64,000 nucleotides of DNA from Dioscorea cayenensis subsp. rotundata (Eukaryota > Streptophyta > Magnoliopsida > Dioscoreales > Dioscoreaceae). A program made the position numbers and the translations under genes. The notes under the pieces were generated by a model. That model saw only the letters and a list, made by a program, of their open reading frames with translations, was not told where the DNA came from and ran no database searches. This document shows, one piece after another, positions 11,195 to 23,984 of the stretch (its first letter is position 1; each line of letters opens with the position of its first letter). The DNA lies in contig NC_052475.1 of NCBI RefSeq assembly GCF_009730915.1, forward strand, positions 30,069,016 to 30,133,015, in the 5' to 3' direction.

Positions 11195-14100
11195 TCATTG
11201 AAGGTTGCGCGTTAACCCAGTCCGTGGCCCATTCCTGCACAGATGATGGGAACCTCAACTTAATTGACATCAAGAAATCCATATAATAAATCAATGCAGT
11301 TCAATCATGTCTGCTGAGCATCTACCAGTTATTTAGAATGGTGAACTTAATACATGAAGGCCTTGTGGCAAAAACTGATTGCTTGCAGTAAAGAAGATAT
11401 TTAAGGTAACAATGATATTTTTTTTAATGTCCGCACTAAAATTATGTAATTACAAACTAAAAACATAATCTAGTCACATAAATTAATGAGCCTCAGACCT
11501 TCAACTCATCATACTTGGAACCATATTACATCATTTTATGGCAGCAGTTTGGACATATTTGGCAAAGCATAACACATACTTCACATTTTTCATATTCAAG
11601 TACCACTGCTCATAAAACTATCAGTGCATCAAGTTTTTGACCAATATAATTGCTGAGAACTAAAACAGTAAACAAAAATTACCTTCCAGGAGCTACTTGA
11701 GAACTAATAACTGAAGCCTTGGAACTGCCAAGGCGCTTAGCCCTGTTGTCTTGTTCTTTTCCCACACGCATGGCAGCTACCTCCTTTTCCATCACAGCTA
11801 CTTCCCTTCTCATTTTTTTTGCCTCTACCTCCATTGCTTTGGTCAGTGTATCTACTTTCTTTGCTAACATCTGAACTTCAACAGGTCAAAATGAGAATTC
11901 AGATGGCTTTGGAAAATAAATAGAAAGCACTTTGAGACAAGGAAATTATCTACCTCAATTGCATCATCCTTGTCCTTCAGACTTTGATCCTTTTCATGGC
12001 ATGCTTTTCTCAAGGTGATCACCTCCTTTTGCAACATGTCATATAGTAATCCAGAGACAGAATCATCAGAATCAACATTACCAAAACCATTGGGCTTCTC
12101 ATCTAGATTTTCTTTCCAACTCAGATGCGGCTCGCTGTCTCCAGTCCCATCAGTAGATTTGTTCAGTGAATGGCATGTTCCATTTGCTAGGAGTTTACCA
12201 CGATCAAGTGACCTAGTGCCACCATCAAATGACTTTGAAGTCCCTTTTGCATGTCTCAGAATCATACTGGTGCCACTACTGACAGAAGAGCGAATCTGAA
12301 AAGAATTTCTCTTTGATAGGTAGCCATTAGGAGGTAATTTGGATATGTTTTCAGCTCCACCAAGTGATTGCCGACGTGAAGGGCCATTGCTCATGCTCCT
12401 CCCCTCTGTGACAGTGCGACTAGTACCACTCGAGGGTATTCTCAATCCCTCTTCCAACACTTTAAGTCGCAATTGATACTTCTCCTGGAAACTTAGATGG
12501 ATGAGCATGCAGTTGAGGTCTTTTATTAGTGAATTTAGAAATGTAAAGTCAATCTTAAGTAACATAGAATAACCAGTTGTTGAAATACTGCTGGTAAAGA
12601 TAAATACTTTTAATTGAGCCTCTGATTTTGCAGTTCTTTCCATTATAGCAAGCTTATCTCGAAGTTGCTGCATTTCCCCCTGCAGCAAAAATTTTACTTT
12701 CATTTTAAGAGATAATTTGCAGACATTACCATTTGCTGGGCCATTACAATTAAAGAACCAGAAGTATCTAGCACCAAATACTTGAAAAGAAATATAAGTG
12801 AGATGACATAACAGAAGGATATAATATATATAAGAAAAAGAACAAAGTATATCCACTTACCTGCATGAACCTTCGCTCTTCAAGCCATTGTCTGACAGGC
12901 ATTACTTTGTCATTAGCATCTTTCCATTCATTTGCAACCACGACAGCAACTCTATTTGCCGTAACTTTAGCACGGGCTAGTTCCCTATCAAGTGTTTTTC
13001 TCTCTTCCTACATAATGTAAGAATATACAGAACAGTAGGAGAATCAGTGAACAGGATTAAACGCATATAAGACATCATGGATATGAGGTTCCAGACTTTA
13101 TTTTTCAAAGTATAAAGCATATAAGAAAGATGAAGTACATTCATCTCCTGCACTTTCCGTTGGTAGTCCCTCACAGCATTAGCTGCTGCACCACCAGCAA
13201 GAACAGCCTCCTCAAGCTCTCTCACAGTCTGACTTAGCTTTTCTACCTCGGCTACCTTTTGACGATGCATTTTGTCCAAGATTTTGTTTTCTTCCTACAA
13301 ATGCAAGATATTTGATAAGTAGAGGCTACTATTACCAAAACTGTAAAATAGCACAAGGAATCATTCAAACTGATCCACAGCCCAAGGACAATTCTAGTTA
13401 CCTGGCAGATTTCAATCTGTTTCATTAACTCTTGATTCTTGTTCTGCAGATCATCCACCATTGAAGCCTTCGCTAATGCAATTTGAACAGTCCTTTCTGC
13501 TTCTAGCAGTGCTGCTTCTTTTGATTTGGTAAGCCTATCCAAAGCCTTATTATCATCTTGTAACTTTGCAATCTGACAAATAAAAGTGATTAATCAATCT
13601 TGCTTTAGACATAGATAATGCATATAGAGCCTTTCATCCTGTCCTTTCTGACAGCCATAAACCAAAAGAAAATATTGCAAGAACTGAAGGTGAGTAACAT
13701 AAAACCACTTCACTTTGTGCATGCTTACCATACTGCCATCATAGCAAAAGAGAGAAATACTATGATGCTAAAACTTGACTAAGAGCTTAAGCATTAGCTA
13801 ACTTTGGAGATGTGGGAACTCTATATTGAACAAGATAAGAAGCTTAAACTGATCCCACTCGGCAAGATGCATCACAAGATGTGTATGTCTACTAGAAGTA
13901 GGCATAAAGATAAGAAGCGAAAGACAATAGTTTAAGGACATATTCATCGGTGATCTATGGGATAATTTTCCTTGAATGTATTTGTGAAAGTTAATCAGAA
14001 TTAATTTAAAAAAAAAAAAAAAGCAATTCTCAAACATGTCATGTTTTATTCACACAATACCAATACTCAGGAGTTCGAACTAAACATTTGAACTTTCATT

Positions 14101-15549
14101 AATTTAAGAAGCTATCCAGGTCTGCTGTAAAAAATACCTCCTGTCGTGCTAGTTTCAGCTCCGCCTCAAGTGGTGCAAGAATGGCTTCAATAGGAGGCAT
14201 GTCATCATCCTTTTGTGCCGCATGAACTCTCCTAAGTGTTGCTTCTGCTGCAAACTGGGCAGCTAATGCTGCTTTCTTTTCATCATTTATTTTTTTGATT
14301 TCCAGATTCTGGCACAACAAATTAACTTCAAAATAGGTTGCAAAACAGAAATTCAACAGCTAGTAAATGGTAGTTATAAAAATCAAAAGCCACCTTGCAT
14401 TCTAAAAGAGATTCGGTTAATTTTAGCTTCTCATCCAGTTTGGTCAGTTCTTCTGTAAGCTGCATTCATATAAAACAGAAAAAAGGTTAGCACATCTTCA
14501 ATCAAGATAGATAACTAATAGCAGTTATTCAGTAAGAAATCAACAACATATTTCATGCAGAAAATTTGTTAACTACACGACACTGTTCAATCAAAAATAG
14601 AAGGAAAAAAGAAAGTTCTTAACCACAGGAAAAAAAACATAAAGAGAATTATAAGATAAAACTATGACACTATTAAATGTACTTGGCCTATCCAAACCTC
14701 TGTGCTTGCATTTATGCTAGAAAAAAGAAAAAAAAAATACACAAATGGAAAACACAGCCACATATTTCAAGTTTTCAACACTGATATACCAAGAATAAAA
14801 GACTAGATTAGCAAAAAAAACACTGAAATCCCTACTTTCATCTGAGTCAAATTCAATCTTACAATAAACCAACATCCAGAATATCAGGAGATATCCAATT
14901 TTGGACAAAAATCAAGAAAATATCATTGTAAAAAAGAACACAATCAAATTTTTAGTTGAAATTAATAAAGTAATAAAGTTTCTCACACAAGACAACCAAA
15001 ACCCGATTTCAACTACTGGAAGGTCTCTCCACAAAACTTGAGATAACGCAAAACATTATCAACAATGCAGATCAAAATACGCCACTCACTAATTTTTTTT
15101 TTTTATAAAAAAATACTTTTTCACTAAATATGACACTCCAGAAACAGAAAAATCATCAATTAAAAAAAAAAATAAATCACCTCCTCACAAGCCTTTTCTC
15201 TGGCTCTCTCCGACAATCTCAGCGACTTAATCTCCGCAAGCGCCTCCCCCAACTCCCGATCTTTGTCTGAAAATCCCAAAGCATTTCAGCAACCAAAAAA
15301 AAGCCTCAAAAAACAACAAAAAACCGAGCAGATCAAAGCTGCATTCCAACCTCTAACTTCATTCTCAAGCCGATTCAGCTCAACCTTCACCGGATCCGAA
15401 CCATGGAGCAGATTAATAAGCTCATCCGCCTCGAAACTCGGCTTTATCGATGGCCTCCTCCTCAGCGCCTTTATCTCCCCTTTCAACGACCCCGATGCCG
15501 TCAAAGCCGCTGCCATTCCTTCCCCAGCGCTACCGCATGGATCCGCCAT
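11195..15549 (-). CDS. MAP70: Microtubule-associated protein 70 (MAP70)
   Basis: Eleven exons give 608 aa: 15351-15549, 15181-15266, 14394-14459, 14138-14308, 13402-13572, 13139-13294, 12861-13007, 12608-12679, 11954-12484, 11683-11870 and 11195-11234. MAP70s are plant-specific, about 600-residue coiled-coil proteins that decorate cortical microtubules and shape secondary wall deposition. Features in order: a short N-terminal head (MADPCGSAGEG); a long charged coiled coil from about 45 to 370 with heptad-like repeats (LDRLTKSKEAALLEAER, MPVRQWLEERRFMQ); a Ser/Thr/Gly-rich region from about 375 to 480 (SGTSRTVTEGRSMSNGPSRR); a second coiled coil (MLQKEVITLRKACHEKD, AKKMRREVAVMEKEVAAM); and a basic tail. 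The last exon is only 40 bp and encodes the typical ending NGPRTGLTRNLQ. Phase matches across its 448-bp intron, and without this exon the protein would end at an intronic stop. Confidence 0.93.
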
Positions 15550-17162
15550 CCCGGATCTGACCGTATTGCCAATCTCACATCAAAAAACGCCAACCAGATC
15601 TCCTAAGGCAGGGTTTCACAGCCTCTTAGATCCGACTTCAAGCTTCTCGATTTGGCGAAATGCTAACCCTAGTTCTCTTCTTCTCTTCGAGCTCTGCGTT
15701 CTCAGAGAAAGAGAGAAAGAGAGAGAAAAGAGCGAGCTTGTGTACTGTGATGGGAGTTGGGGAAATAGTGTCTTTTTTTTTAGTTCTATTTAGTTTTGCA
15801 AACAAACCCTTTCCTTTTTTATGAATTAGATAATTAATGTGGATCTTGACTTCTTTTCCAATCACAGCCATTCATTCACCCATAAGAAGACACTGCTCCT
15901 TAATCTCCGGATTTAATTGTCATAAACATTAATTAGTTATTAATTAGCAACGCTAATCATCAATCAAAATTATGAAAATTTCTAAATAAATAAATAAATT
16001 TCTAACCATAATAATTAAAAAAAAAAGTTTTTTTTTTTTTTTTGCTCATACATCTCTGGAGAAAAGCAATCTAATAGTATTAAAAATATATTTATTATTT
16101 TACAATATTGGGAGTGTCTCTGTTTAATATTATTAATGAAAAATAATATTTATATCTATAACAGTATTATTGATAAACTATTACAGTTAAAGTTGGTCTA
16201 ATTTATATAACCATACTGTCAATAAGTACTCAAAAAATATAATATTTTGAATTTAGTTAATATATTTTTCTCTTTGTTCTTCCACCTGATGGAATATATG
16301 GATGAACCATACTTTTTAATAAGAACCATACTTTTTTTCTTTAAAAGAAAATAAAAATGATAAATCACTCAAAATGAATTAGATAGGTGGAATTAACGAG
16401 ACAAATACGGTGCAAATAAATCATAATAAAAGATGCATTAGATATGAGATATAACATGGGGAGAAGATAAATATAAGAAGGGAGAAGACAAAGCTTCTTC
16501 TAGGAAATGGCTATTCTAATGGATCATTCATCTATGGCCTCTCTGTCATACAGAAGTATCAGGGGTTAAATTCTCCTAGCGGCATGAACCATATGCATTA
16601 TTATTATTATTATTTTTATTTTTGATAAATATGGATAAACTATTTTTTACTGAAGAGAACAAAACCAACATAAAAAAACAAAAGTGACATAAACGAAAAA
16701 CTAAACATCCACTGGAGGTAGAGACGACAAAACATAAATGATAACTGAAAACAAATAAAATAAAAATAGGCAAACTGCATCAAAAGTTGTTAACAGAAGT
16801 TGCATTAGAAAAGATCACTTGATGAGCTACTTTGATCCTTCAGATGCGGGGGTATGGGTTGTACAAAATCAAGACTTCTTTTGATTATTGGGACTCCAAC
16901 AAAAGAGAAACCACATGCATTATCTTTATACACTTTTAACAAGTGTGATTTTTAATGGAATTGAAAATATATAAACAAATAAACTCTAGGAATATGATCA
17001 ATCTAATGAACACATGTCCGCTGGTTTTTAATAATTTTGTGGTTCTTCCACTTTATTCAAAATCCAATGATCACAAACACTGAGTTTATAAACTTCACTG
17101 TCCATATGATAAAAAAAAAACAAGAGCAAGAGATGATCATTGTTGCACACAAAAAGGATGAT
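15550..17162. other. MAP70 leader and AT-rich spacer
   Basis: 15550-15780 is the MAP70 5' UTR and promoter side, with a GA/CT-rich AGAGAAAGAGAG tract near 15706-15729. Plus-strand frames over 15263-15793 are antisense shadows of MAP70 exon 1. From 15800 to about 16800 the sequence is AT-rich with poly-A/T runs and no gene. 16850-17162 is the 3' flank of the next minus-strand gene. Confidence 0.55.
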
Positions 17163-17567
17163 TCACTTGGAGAAGGATGAAATTGAACTTTGGTTGTAGG
17201 ACTCCTCCCATTTTTCGCCATCAAAATGTCTGATCTCAACATGTTTGAGTGTACCTGATGCAACACAGTTAAGTGTCACAGCAATGCCATCAGGATTTGA
17301 TCTTGCCACATAAAAAGAAGTAATGCCACAGTATTTGCAGAATGTATGTTTTGCCGTGTGGGTGCCGAAGGTGTAGGTGGTAAGGGAAGTCTCGGAGTTG
17401 CCTAATAATTTGAATTTATTCGATGGCACGATGAAATGAATGTTTCCTCTCATTGAGCAATTAGAACAGTTGCATTTCCATGCAACTACACTTGTTGGTG
17501 CCTCTACTTGCCATCTTACTTGTCTGCAATGGCATCCTCCATTGTGAATCACTGTATTTGTTGCCAT
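17163..17567 (-). CDS. GFA/CENP-V domain protein, copy 1
   Basis: A single coding exon encodes 134 aa, the usual size for a one-domain GFA/CENP-V (Mss4-like fold) protein. Zinc-ligand motifs are CHCRQVRW (13-20), CNCSNC (33-38) and FCKYCG near residue 78. The hallmark FGTHTAKH precedes the last pair, and GTLKHVEIRHFDGEKWE ends the domain. The bacterial namesake was described as glutathione-dependent formaldehyde-activating, but plant members have no settled substrate, so I give none. The start ATG at 17567 gives a short MATNTVIHNGG lead. A splice acceptor upstream (about 17624) and a donor near 19008 suggest one leader intron of about 1.4 kb. It is paralogous to the gene at 19719-20087, with the same strand and layout. 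Confidence 0.88.
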   Translation of the reverse strand: MATNTVIHNGGCHCRQVRWQVEAPTSVVAWKCNCSNCSMRGNIHFIVPSNKFKLLGNSETSLTTYTFGTHTAKHTFCKYCGITSFYVARSNPDGIAVTLNCVASGTLKHVEIRHFDGEKWEESYNQSSISSFSK

Positions 17568-19718
17568 ATTTTGAGAATTCGGCTTCTTTCTGTTGTGTGT
17601 AACCGTTATTGTTCCTACAAGATAAAGGAATTCAATGAGAAAACATTTTGATCAAACTTTTCAGCAAGTAGTACCAGTTTTGGACACCAAAAAGTTCAGG
17701 CGGTCGCAAGAAAATATGTGCGACAAGCTGAATTTGCAGATGTTAGTCTGAGAGCTCTTGTTATATTTGGTTCTTCAAATGTTTCAAATGATTATAATTA
17801 AGTACTAAGTGCATATTATCAGTGCAAGAGCTACTTTGACAACAAGATAGTAACAAAATTCTGGTATCATTGACAAATTGTGCCAGAAATTTAACTCATT
17901 CAAGATTGAGCTTCTTAGTTCGATGCTATTGTTATTTTCCCTTGAAGACAGTTGAATTCAATGAGCAAATATGATTATCGAATGTTAATAGGATAAATAG
18001 GTAATAAAAGTTATCGAGCACTATGATCATGAGCTAATAATATACTGAGAATAAAAAAAAGAGAGATGTTTACACAAGTGGATTTGCAAATGTGAGTTGA
18101 TATATTGAATTCTTCAAATACCAGCAGTCCAGTTATCCTTCTAATTCGTTAAAATTCAATATCGATTGCACCCCACGCATGAAATTCACTTGTATTATAA
18201 CCTGTGCAACATCTACAATTACCAGAAAGCAAACACAAGAAAAATATGCTGATCCAAGTTCTTTCTAGTCCTTGTACAACAAAGCTTATCGGTCTTGGGT
18301 ACTTTCATTTCTCATTAAGTAAATGGAATCCAATGAGCAAATATCAGGATCAAATTTGATAACTACAGGACAATGCATTCTTTCAGACATCTCAGCAAAT
18401 AAACAACAGTTTTGGATGTCAAAATTCCATATGACCATCCACCATTAAAATGAAGTAATATTTCAAGAGAAAAATATGATATATACACACATAAATTTGC
18501 GCTAAAATTGAACTCTTGATATATTCGATTGTTCAAATGGTAGAGGTTCAGTTAAAATCATAATATATATATCATATGCCCTTCTGTTATCACCAGCACA
18601 ACATCTACAATCTCATCAAGAAAGTACCAAAATTTCTGACATCAATCAAGGCATAGAAGCAAACCTACTGCCTTCTTTCTATACCTAAGCAACAAACTTC
18701 ATTCATCTTCACTCTAAGATTCACCAAAAGGCAGATATGAAGCCATGCTAATGAAAAGATAATAGTTATTAATTAATCAACAAAAGTTTAAGTTTTTTCA
18801 TCAACACAAATTTTCCAGATCTAATAGCCCCAATATAATCCATGCAATTCAATATCAACAAGAAGAACAAACAGATGCAGATAGCAAATTGGAAAACACA
18901 AGAACACAATAAAGAATTAACTAAAATTGTTCATTCTGCATTAGAATCTACAGATGTTAAGTTAATTGGAAGATGAGAAAGATTGGAGTCAAAGAGTGTA
19001 ACCTCTCCAGGTTTTTCTTTTTGATGAAAACCAAAGCGCCTAGCACTGAGATTAGAGTTCACTGCTTAAGATAAGGGTGTAGGTTGTAAGTATGTGAAAA
19101 GGACCCATAACTTGTGGTCAATGATGGGGACTGAAGATGTGGCATCCTTTTATTGGTTCACTCACTTCTACTTAGTAGTGGATTCAACACTATTTTATTT
19201 AAAAATATTTTTGACAAACAGTGCTTTGAAATTTCACTCCAATCAAATGATAAATCACATTACCGTAATGAACAAGCGGTAGCTGTTAACTCTTATCATG
19301 TGAAAGGTTAAAGATTTGATTTTCTTTATGGATACCGAGTGGCTTGTCTGCATTGTAAAAATATAAACATATAGCCTTCTGGGTTAAATTCCTCCTTTCA
19401 TCATTAACAACATAACTGATAAAATAAACTCCACAATAAAATTAATTAATAGGAGAAAATTTTAAATTAGTATTCTCTCTCTGCCTCTGGTATGAAATCA
19501 AATTAAAGCCAAAATGTATAATAACACAACACACAGATATATCTTCAAACAGTGAGATCTTTATTATTATCACTCTACATGCAGCAGTTTACAATGCTAA
19601 TTTTAATACCAACTGTCTTATTACAGAATTGGCCAACTTACAATGTCATCGATCTGAACTTTTACATAACTGAAATACCTCCATAAGCACCAAACATGGT
19701 GTTATGAAACTAGTACTA
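17568..19718. other. Leader intron and 5' exon of GFA copy 1, then spacer
   Basis: On the minus strand CCTGGAGAG/GTTACAC near 19005 is a plausible donor, and CTTGTAG near 17624 a plausible acceptor. Most of this stretch would then be the leader intron of GFA copy 1. Its leader exon lies at about 19008-19070. 19080-19718 is AT-rich promoter plus the 3' flank of copy 2. No other gene is seen. Confidence 0.45.
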
Positions 19719-20087
19719 CTACTCCCAACTCTTCCCATCAAAATGCCTGATTTGAACATGCTTCAATGTGCCAGAATCGACACAGCTGACAACAATGGCA
19801 ACACAATCAGGATTCTCTGGATGCTCTCTCTGGATGTAGAAAGAAGTAATGCCACAAACATTGCAGAACAAGTGCTTGGCCGTATGCGTGCCAAAGGTGT
19901 AGGTGTTCAGATGCTGCTCGGACTCTCCCAAGAGCTTGAACTTTGCTTTTGGGACTACAAAGGCTGTGGATCCCCTCATGGCACAGTTTGAGCAATTGCA
20001 TGTTACAGCTGTAACACTGGATGGTGCTTCAGCTTGCCATCTGACACGCCGGCAGTGACATCCTCCATTGTGAATCACCGTCTCCAT
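19719..20087 (-). CDS. GFA/CENP-V domain protein, copy 2
   Basis: A single coding exon encodes 122 aa. It is a close paralog of copy 1: CHCRRVRW, CNCSNCAMRG, KFKLLGES, TYTFGTHTAKH, FCNVCGITSFY and GTLKHVQIRHFDGKSWE line up without gaps in the core. All CxC, CxxC and CxCxxC zinc ligands are kept. It lacks copy 1's 13-residue Ser/Asn-rich C-terminal tail, ending right after KSWE. A leader intron is likely here too: acceptor ATTTTACAG ends 9 bases before the ATG and a donor ATCAG/GTATGC sits near 21336. The shared leader-intron layout supports a tandem duplication of the whole transcription unit. Confidence 0.88.
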   Translation of the reverse strand: METVIHNGGCHCRRVRWQAEAPSSVTAVTCNCSNCAMRGSTAFVVPKAKFKLLGESEQHLNTYTFGTHTAKHLFCNVCGITSFYIQREHPENPDCVAIVVSCVDSGTLKHVQIRHFDGKSWE

Positions 20088-21175
20088 GTTTTCACCTGTA
20101 AAATTTCAAGGCATGTTCTTGTTTGTATGGTTGATTTCATTAATTCATACAAGCTTGGAATTTGATCTTGAGTTTATAGGACAATTTAACATGAAAACAA
20201 TGATATACTAGTTAGGTGAACTGAGAAAAACAAGGTTCAAGACTTCTCTGCTAATTCTCAATCATCTCCAAAGTATTATTGTTTTGAATTTTTCAAAGGT
20301 GTAAACTGCCAATAAAATAAGGTTCAAGACTTCTAGAATTAAAATATTTCTGCTTGAAACATGCAAGTTAGATGATTTGCATAGACTCAAGAACTTACTA
20401 GAGAAATATCTATTTGCCATTCTGAACTCATTAATTGGGAATAAGTATATATTCAGCAACTAAATATCATACATAACTATTGCATAGGCCCCCTGAAATA
20501 TTTCTGAAGATAACCTCTATATTCTCATGACCTCAAAGTTGGAATGATATCCCTTTTGGTTTAAAACACAAGAAATCTCTTTGCCGATATTCTCTTAGAT
20601 CATAAGAACAAAACATAACTTAGCAGTATTGATATGCAAGATAATACATGTGCAAGTAAATTCAGATTTGATCACCAAATTCTCCTCTGTCCTTCAGAAT
20701 ATCATCAGTTTTTGCAGATATCTACCGTTATTTATTATAATGCCTTGATACAAAACTAATCCTGCTTCTATGTTAAAACAGTGAAATACAGCAGAAACAT
20801 AACTATGGTCTATGGCTCAAAGAATCATCCACAAAAAGAAACATCAACTTTCTATCCAATTTGATATAAGAATATACATGTAAAACTTGTGATCACATAA
20901 ACACTACCACGGAATTCGTATTTTTCACAGCCTGAAGAACAATGGAAAAGAGTGAAATAAAAATGCCCAATGAAGCCAAGTGCACATATGCCTTTTTTAA
21001 AGAACATATCTAACTTATCATGACCACAAATATTTGCACATATGCTCATCAAACTAGTTTTCTATGATTCTATCTATCATACTAGTCCATATATAAGGTA
21101 ACATCCATCCACAGAAATACACCTCAAGAAGATCATCTAACTAATGTGTGGATTGAGGGAAAATAGAGAAAAACA

Positions 21176-21221
<46 letters not shown>

Positions 21222-21763
21222 TTTGAAATCAATCTCAAATTATTTCCTTCTTTTTTCTTGTCCTCTCCTTCCCACAAAAGAAATACATGACCACAATAAA
21301 GTACATAAAAAAAAAAATGGAGTTATGAAGCATACCTGATAGCCGACTGGAGGAAGACAGGCAGAAGAAGGTGGCTAGAATTGTATAATTGGGAGGCAGT
21401 GTGCTACACTTTCAATGTCCACATATTTATTGGAGAGACACCAGCCACACCAGGTTTCACCTTCCTGGAAGCTTCACTTTCAAGCTTTTATTTTATTTAT
21501 TTTTATTTAAAAATAAATAAATCACAAAATATCAAGAATAAAAATATTAAAAAATAGAACTTAACAACTGGAATAGTCTAATAAATGTTGAGGCTTCAAG
21601 TCAAGCCGATTCCTAAATATGTGGTTTGCTCTTTAAGATCATTAGCTTTTTTTTTTTAATAAGGGATTTTAAAAAAATTTAATTTTTTTTATTGGCAAAA
21701 TAGAATCCTCTAATTTGACTTTATAGCTAGAATTACAAACATCTCAAATAATAATAATAATGA
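20088..21763. other. Leader intron and promoter of GFA copy 2
   Basis: This mostly holds the probable leader intron (about 20097-21336) and the leader exon (about 21337-21410). A long (TA)n tract lies at 21179-21219, inside the intron near its 5' end. 21480-21763 is AT-rich, ending in an (AAT)n stretch into which the MULE has inserted. Small frames here look like chance. Confidence 0.45.
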
Positions 21764-22079
21764 TAATAATAAGGGAAAATTACTGTTCACTCCTCGTAAT
21801 TTTCAAAACTTCCCAAAAACCCTCTCCTACTTTTTACACACCGGACTGTAGCCAGTTAGTGTTTAACTTCCCTTTTACCCCCTACCATTCAGCTTGAATG
21901 GAGTACATGTTGTAAATCCCATTTTTGGCCTGAAAATGGTGGGAAAAAAGCGCCAAAATCGCATCGTATTCGACCTTTTTGAAGGGTTTTTCGCTTGGTT
22001 TCGATAGACAATGCCTAGGAGTTGCATTACATCTTGTTGTTCTCCACATTATCATACCCGAAATATATAAATCGGTTTC

Positions 22080-23290
22080 TCAAACAGAAAATGAAATTGA
22101 TTTCCATCGGATTGGTCAAGTTCACTTCATCTTCAAATGAGTTGTAGTCGATTTTATTGTCGAGGCAGAGCATGTGCCATTGTCGTCTTCTCGTTTATGG
22201 TTGTAAAGTTGTATTACGACGAGTTCATTTCGTTGTAAAGTTCTTCTCATTTATGGTTATCTATTTGTATATTTTAAATAATGTTTAACTATTTGCTATT
22301 ATCCGTTTAAATAAATTTACTAATATGTTTAATAATTGTCATATCCGTTTAATACTTGCCATCTCCGTTTAACATTATCTTTACATGTATAACTGTTCAT
22401 ATTAACGTGTAAATTCTCAAAGTCTCTGCGTAAAACGGAGATCTTTTTCGTTTGATCTGAATTGTTGGCAGGTGGCGCGGGCGGTGTGCAGGTTATGAGT
22501 ATCCGTGCGTAAAATTAATGGCGGCGTTAATTCTTATGCGCGGGAATATACATATCCGAACACCCGTTCGTTGTCATCGATCGATGATCGGCGATTTGTG
22601 CGTTTAACTTTTTCTCGGATATGAAGAGTCGACCTTGCTGGACTTCACACCATAAATAACCGGGGAAGAACCCTCCCGTGGACAACCACTCCTCGTCGTC
22701 CTCATCCTCCTCTTCCCAGCTGGACAACCACTCTATCCGAAAAAGATGTTTCGTGAACCTTCTTCCTTATCTTGAGAATCGTTTAGCCGCAATCACGCAA
22801 CAAGTTAAACTATCTTTTCGCCCTGAGCGAAATGCTCTCATAATTGCACGAATCGCGGAGGATTCTTGATGGTGGATGGCGAGGCGAGCAATTAAAGCGA
22901 GCATTTTCGACTTGGGTAAGAAAAGAAAGTTTTCACGTATTTCGTGATTGCGGAGGATCTCTAGAGAGGAAATCAGAAACATCCTTTAAAGGCAGGGGTT
23001 GATATTTATCACTTGAGACTTTCTACATTACCGTTTAAGAAAATTACGTCAGTGTACAACTATTACGTTCTGTGTTTAACTATCAGGATCTTCTCTTAAG
23101 TCCGACCATGACACATTGATTAATAGTCGTTTTTCATGAATGTGTTTGTTTAACCTTTTTTTAATGTTATGCGTTATGCGGGTTCAAATTGATGAGCATG
23201 TTATCAGACCGCTGTGAGCATTCGAATGTCTGAGACACTTGTTTCAGTTATCACGAGGGTCGAGTCGTGAGTGATCAAAGTCCAGGAGGG
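22080..23290 (+). pseudogene. Shorter, older relic of a second MULE transposase copy
   Basis: Segments match the main transposase gene downstream in the same order. 22128-22182 (CTTCATCTTCAAATGAGTTG...) matches 24207-24266, where coding exon A ends. 23178-23220 (GGTTCAAATTGATGAGCATG...) matches 25982-26023, the start of the SWIM-side exon. A periodic TTTAA array follows the first segment (22274-22431), as in the main gene, and a shorter one precedes the second (23035-23076). The middle exon is largely gone. It is best read as a partial tandem duplicate or a truncated second element. Its antisense and sense small frames (for example 22678-22869) show no domain. Confidence 0.55.
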
Positions 23291-23984
23291 ACGTTGTAAA
23301 TGTTGTAAATGTTGTAAATCTTTTATAAATAAAAGCGAAACAAGCTTATTTGAATGTGAACTTCGAAATTTAAGCAGAGACCTAGTAAAAAACAATGTGG
23401 GAAACAAAAGAGCGTCATTGTAAACAATAGAAAAAAAGTTAAACAATGACAGCGGTGTTTAAGAAAATACGTAAAGATGTTTAAAGCAGTGACCCGAGGG
23501 AGGTACCCATCTTGATGCGATGTCGGTGAAAGCATTCGATTTAAACAATAACGGATATTTTAAAGCAGCTAAATAACTTTATTTAAAGGGTTTTACGTAT
23601 TATTTACATGATATAGACTTTATTTAAACCCGTGATCGTTATGTTAAACACTATATGTATCCGTTTAAACATAAAAAAAGCTAGCGTTTAAGCAGATACT
23701 CATGTCGAGCGATGACAATATGTCTTCATCACGACAATGACATATATTTTTACTTTTTTACCCTTGGGATGGAGGGAAAAATACCGCCCAATCACATCAC
23801 GTCTAGTCTAACCTCTATGCACTTTTTTGTCTTCATCGCGACAGTAATATATATATATATATGCACTTTTTTTTGTTTGCCTATCTGACTGTTGTTTGTT
23901 GTTTACATCTTCTTCTTCTTCTTCGGCTTATTTTTGTTCTTCATTTCATTTGGTTTGTACGATTTGGTTTTCGACCGATATATT

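Noticed and set aside
15263-15793. 176-codon plus-strand frame at the MAP70 start
   Set aside because: It is antisense to MAP70 exon 1 and its leader; the MAP70 model has splice sites and homology.
23892-23984. Hydrophobic Phe-rich leader (MFVVYIFFFFFGLF) as a membrane protein
   Set aside because: It comes from a CTT/TTC run before the transposase start. The family's N-terminal sequence begins at MESFCG (23985).
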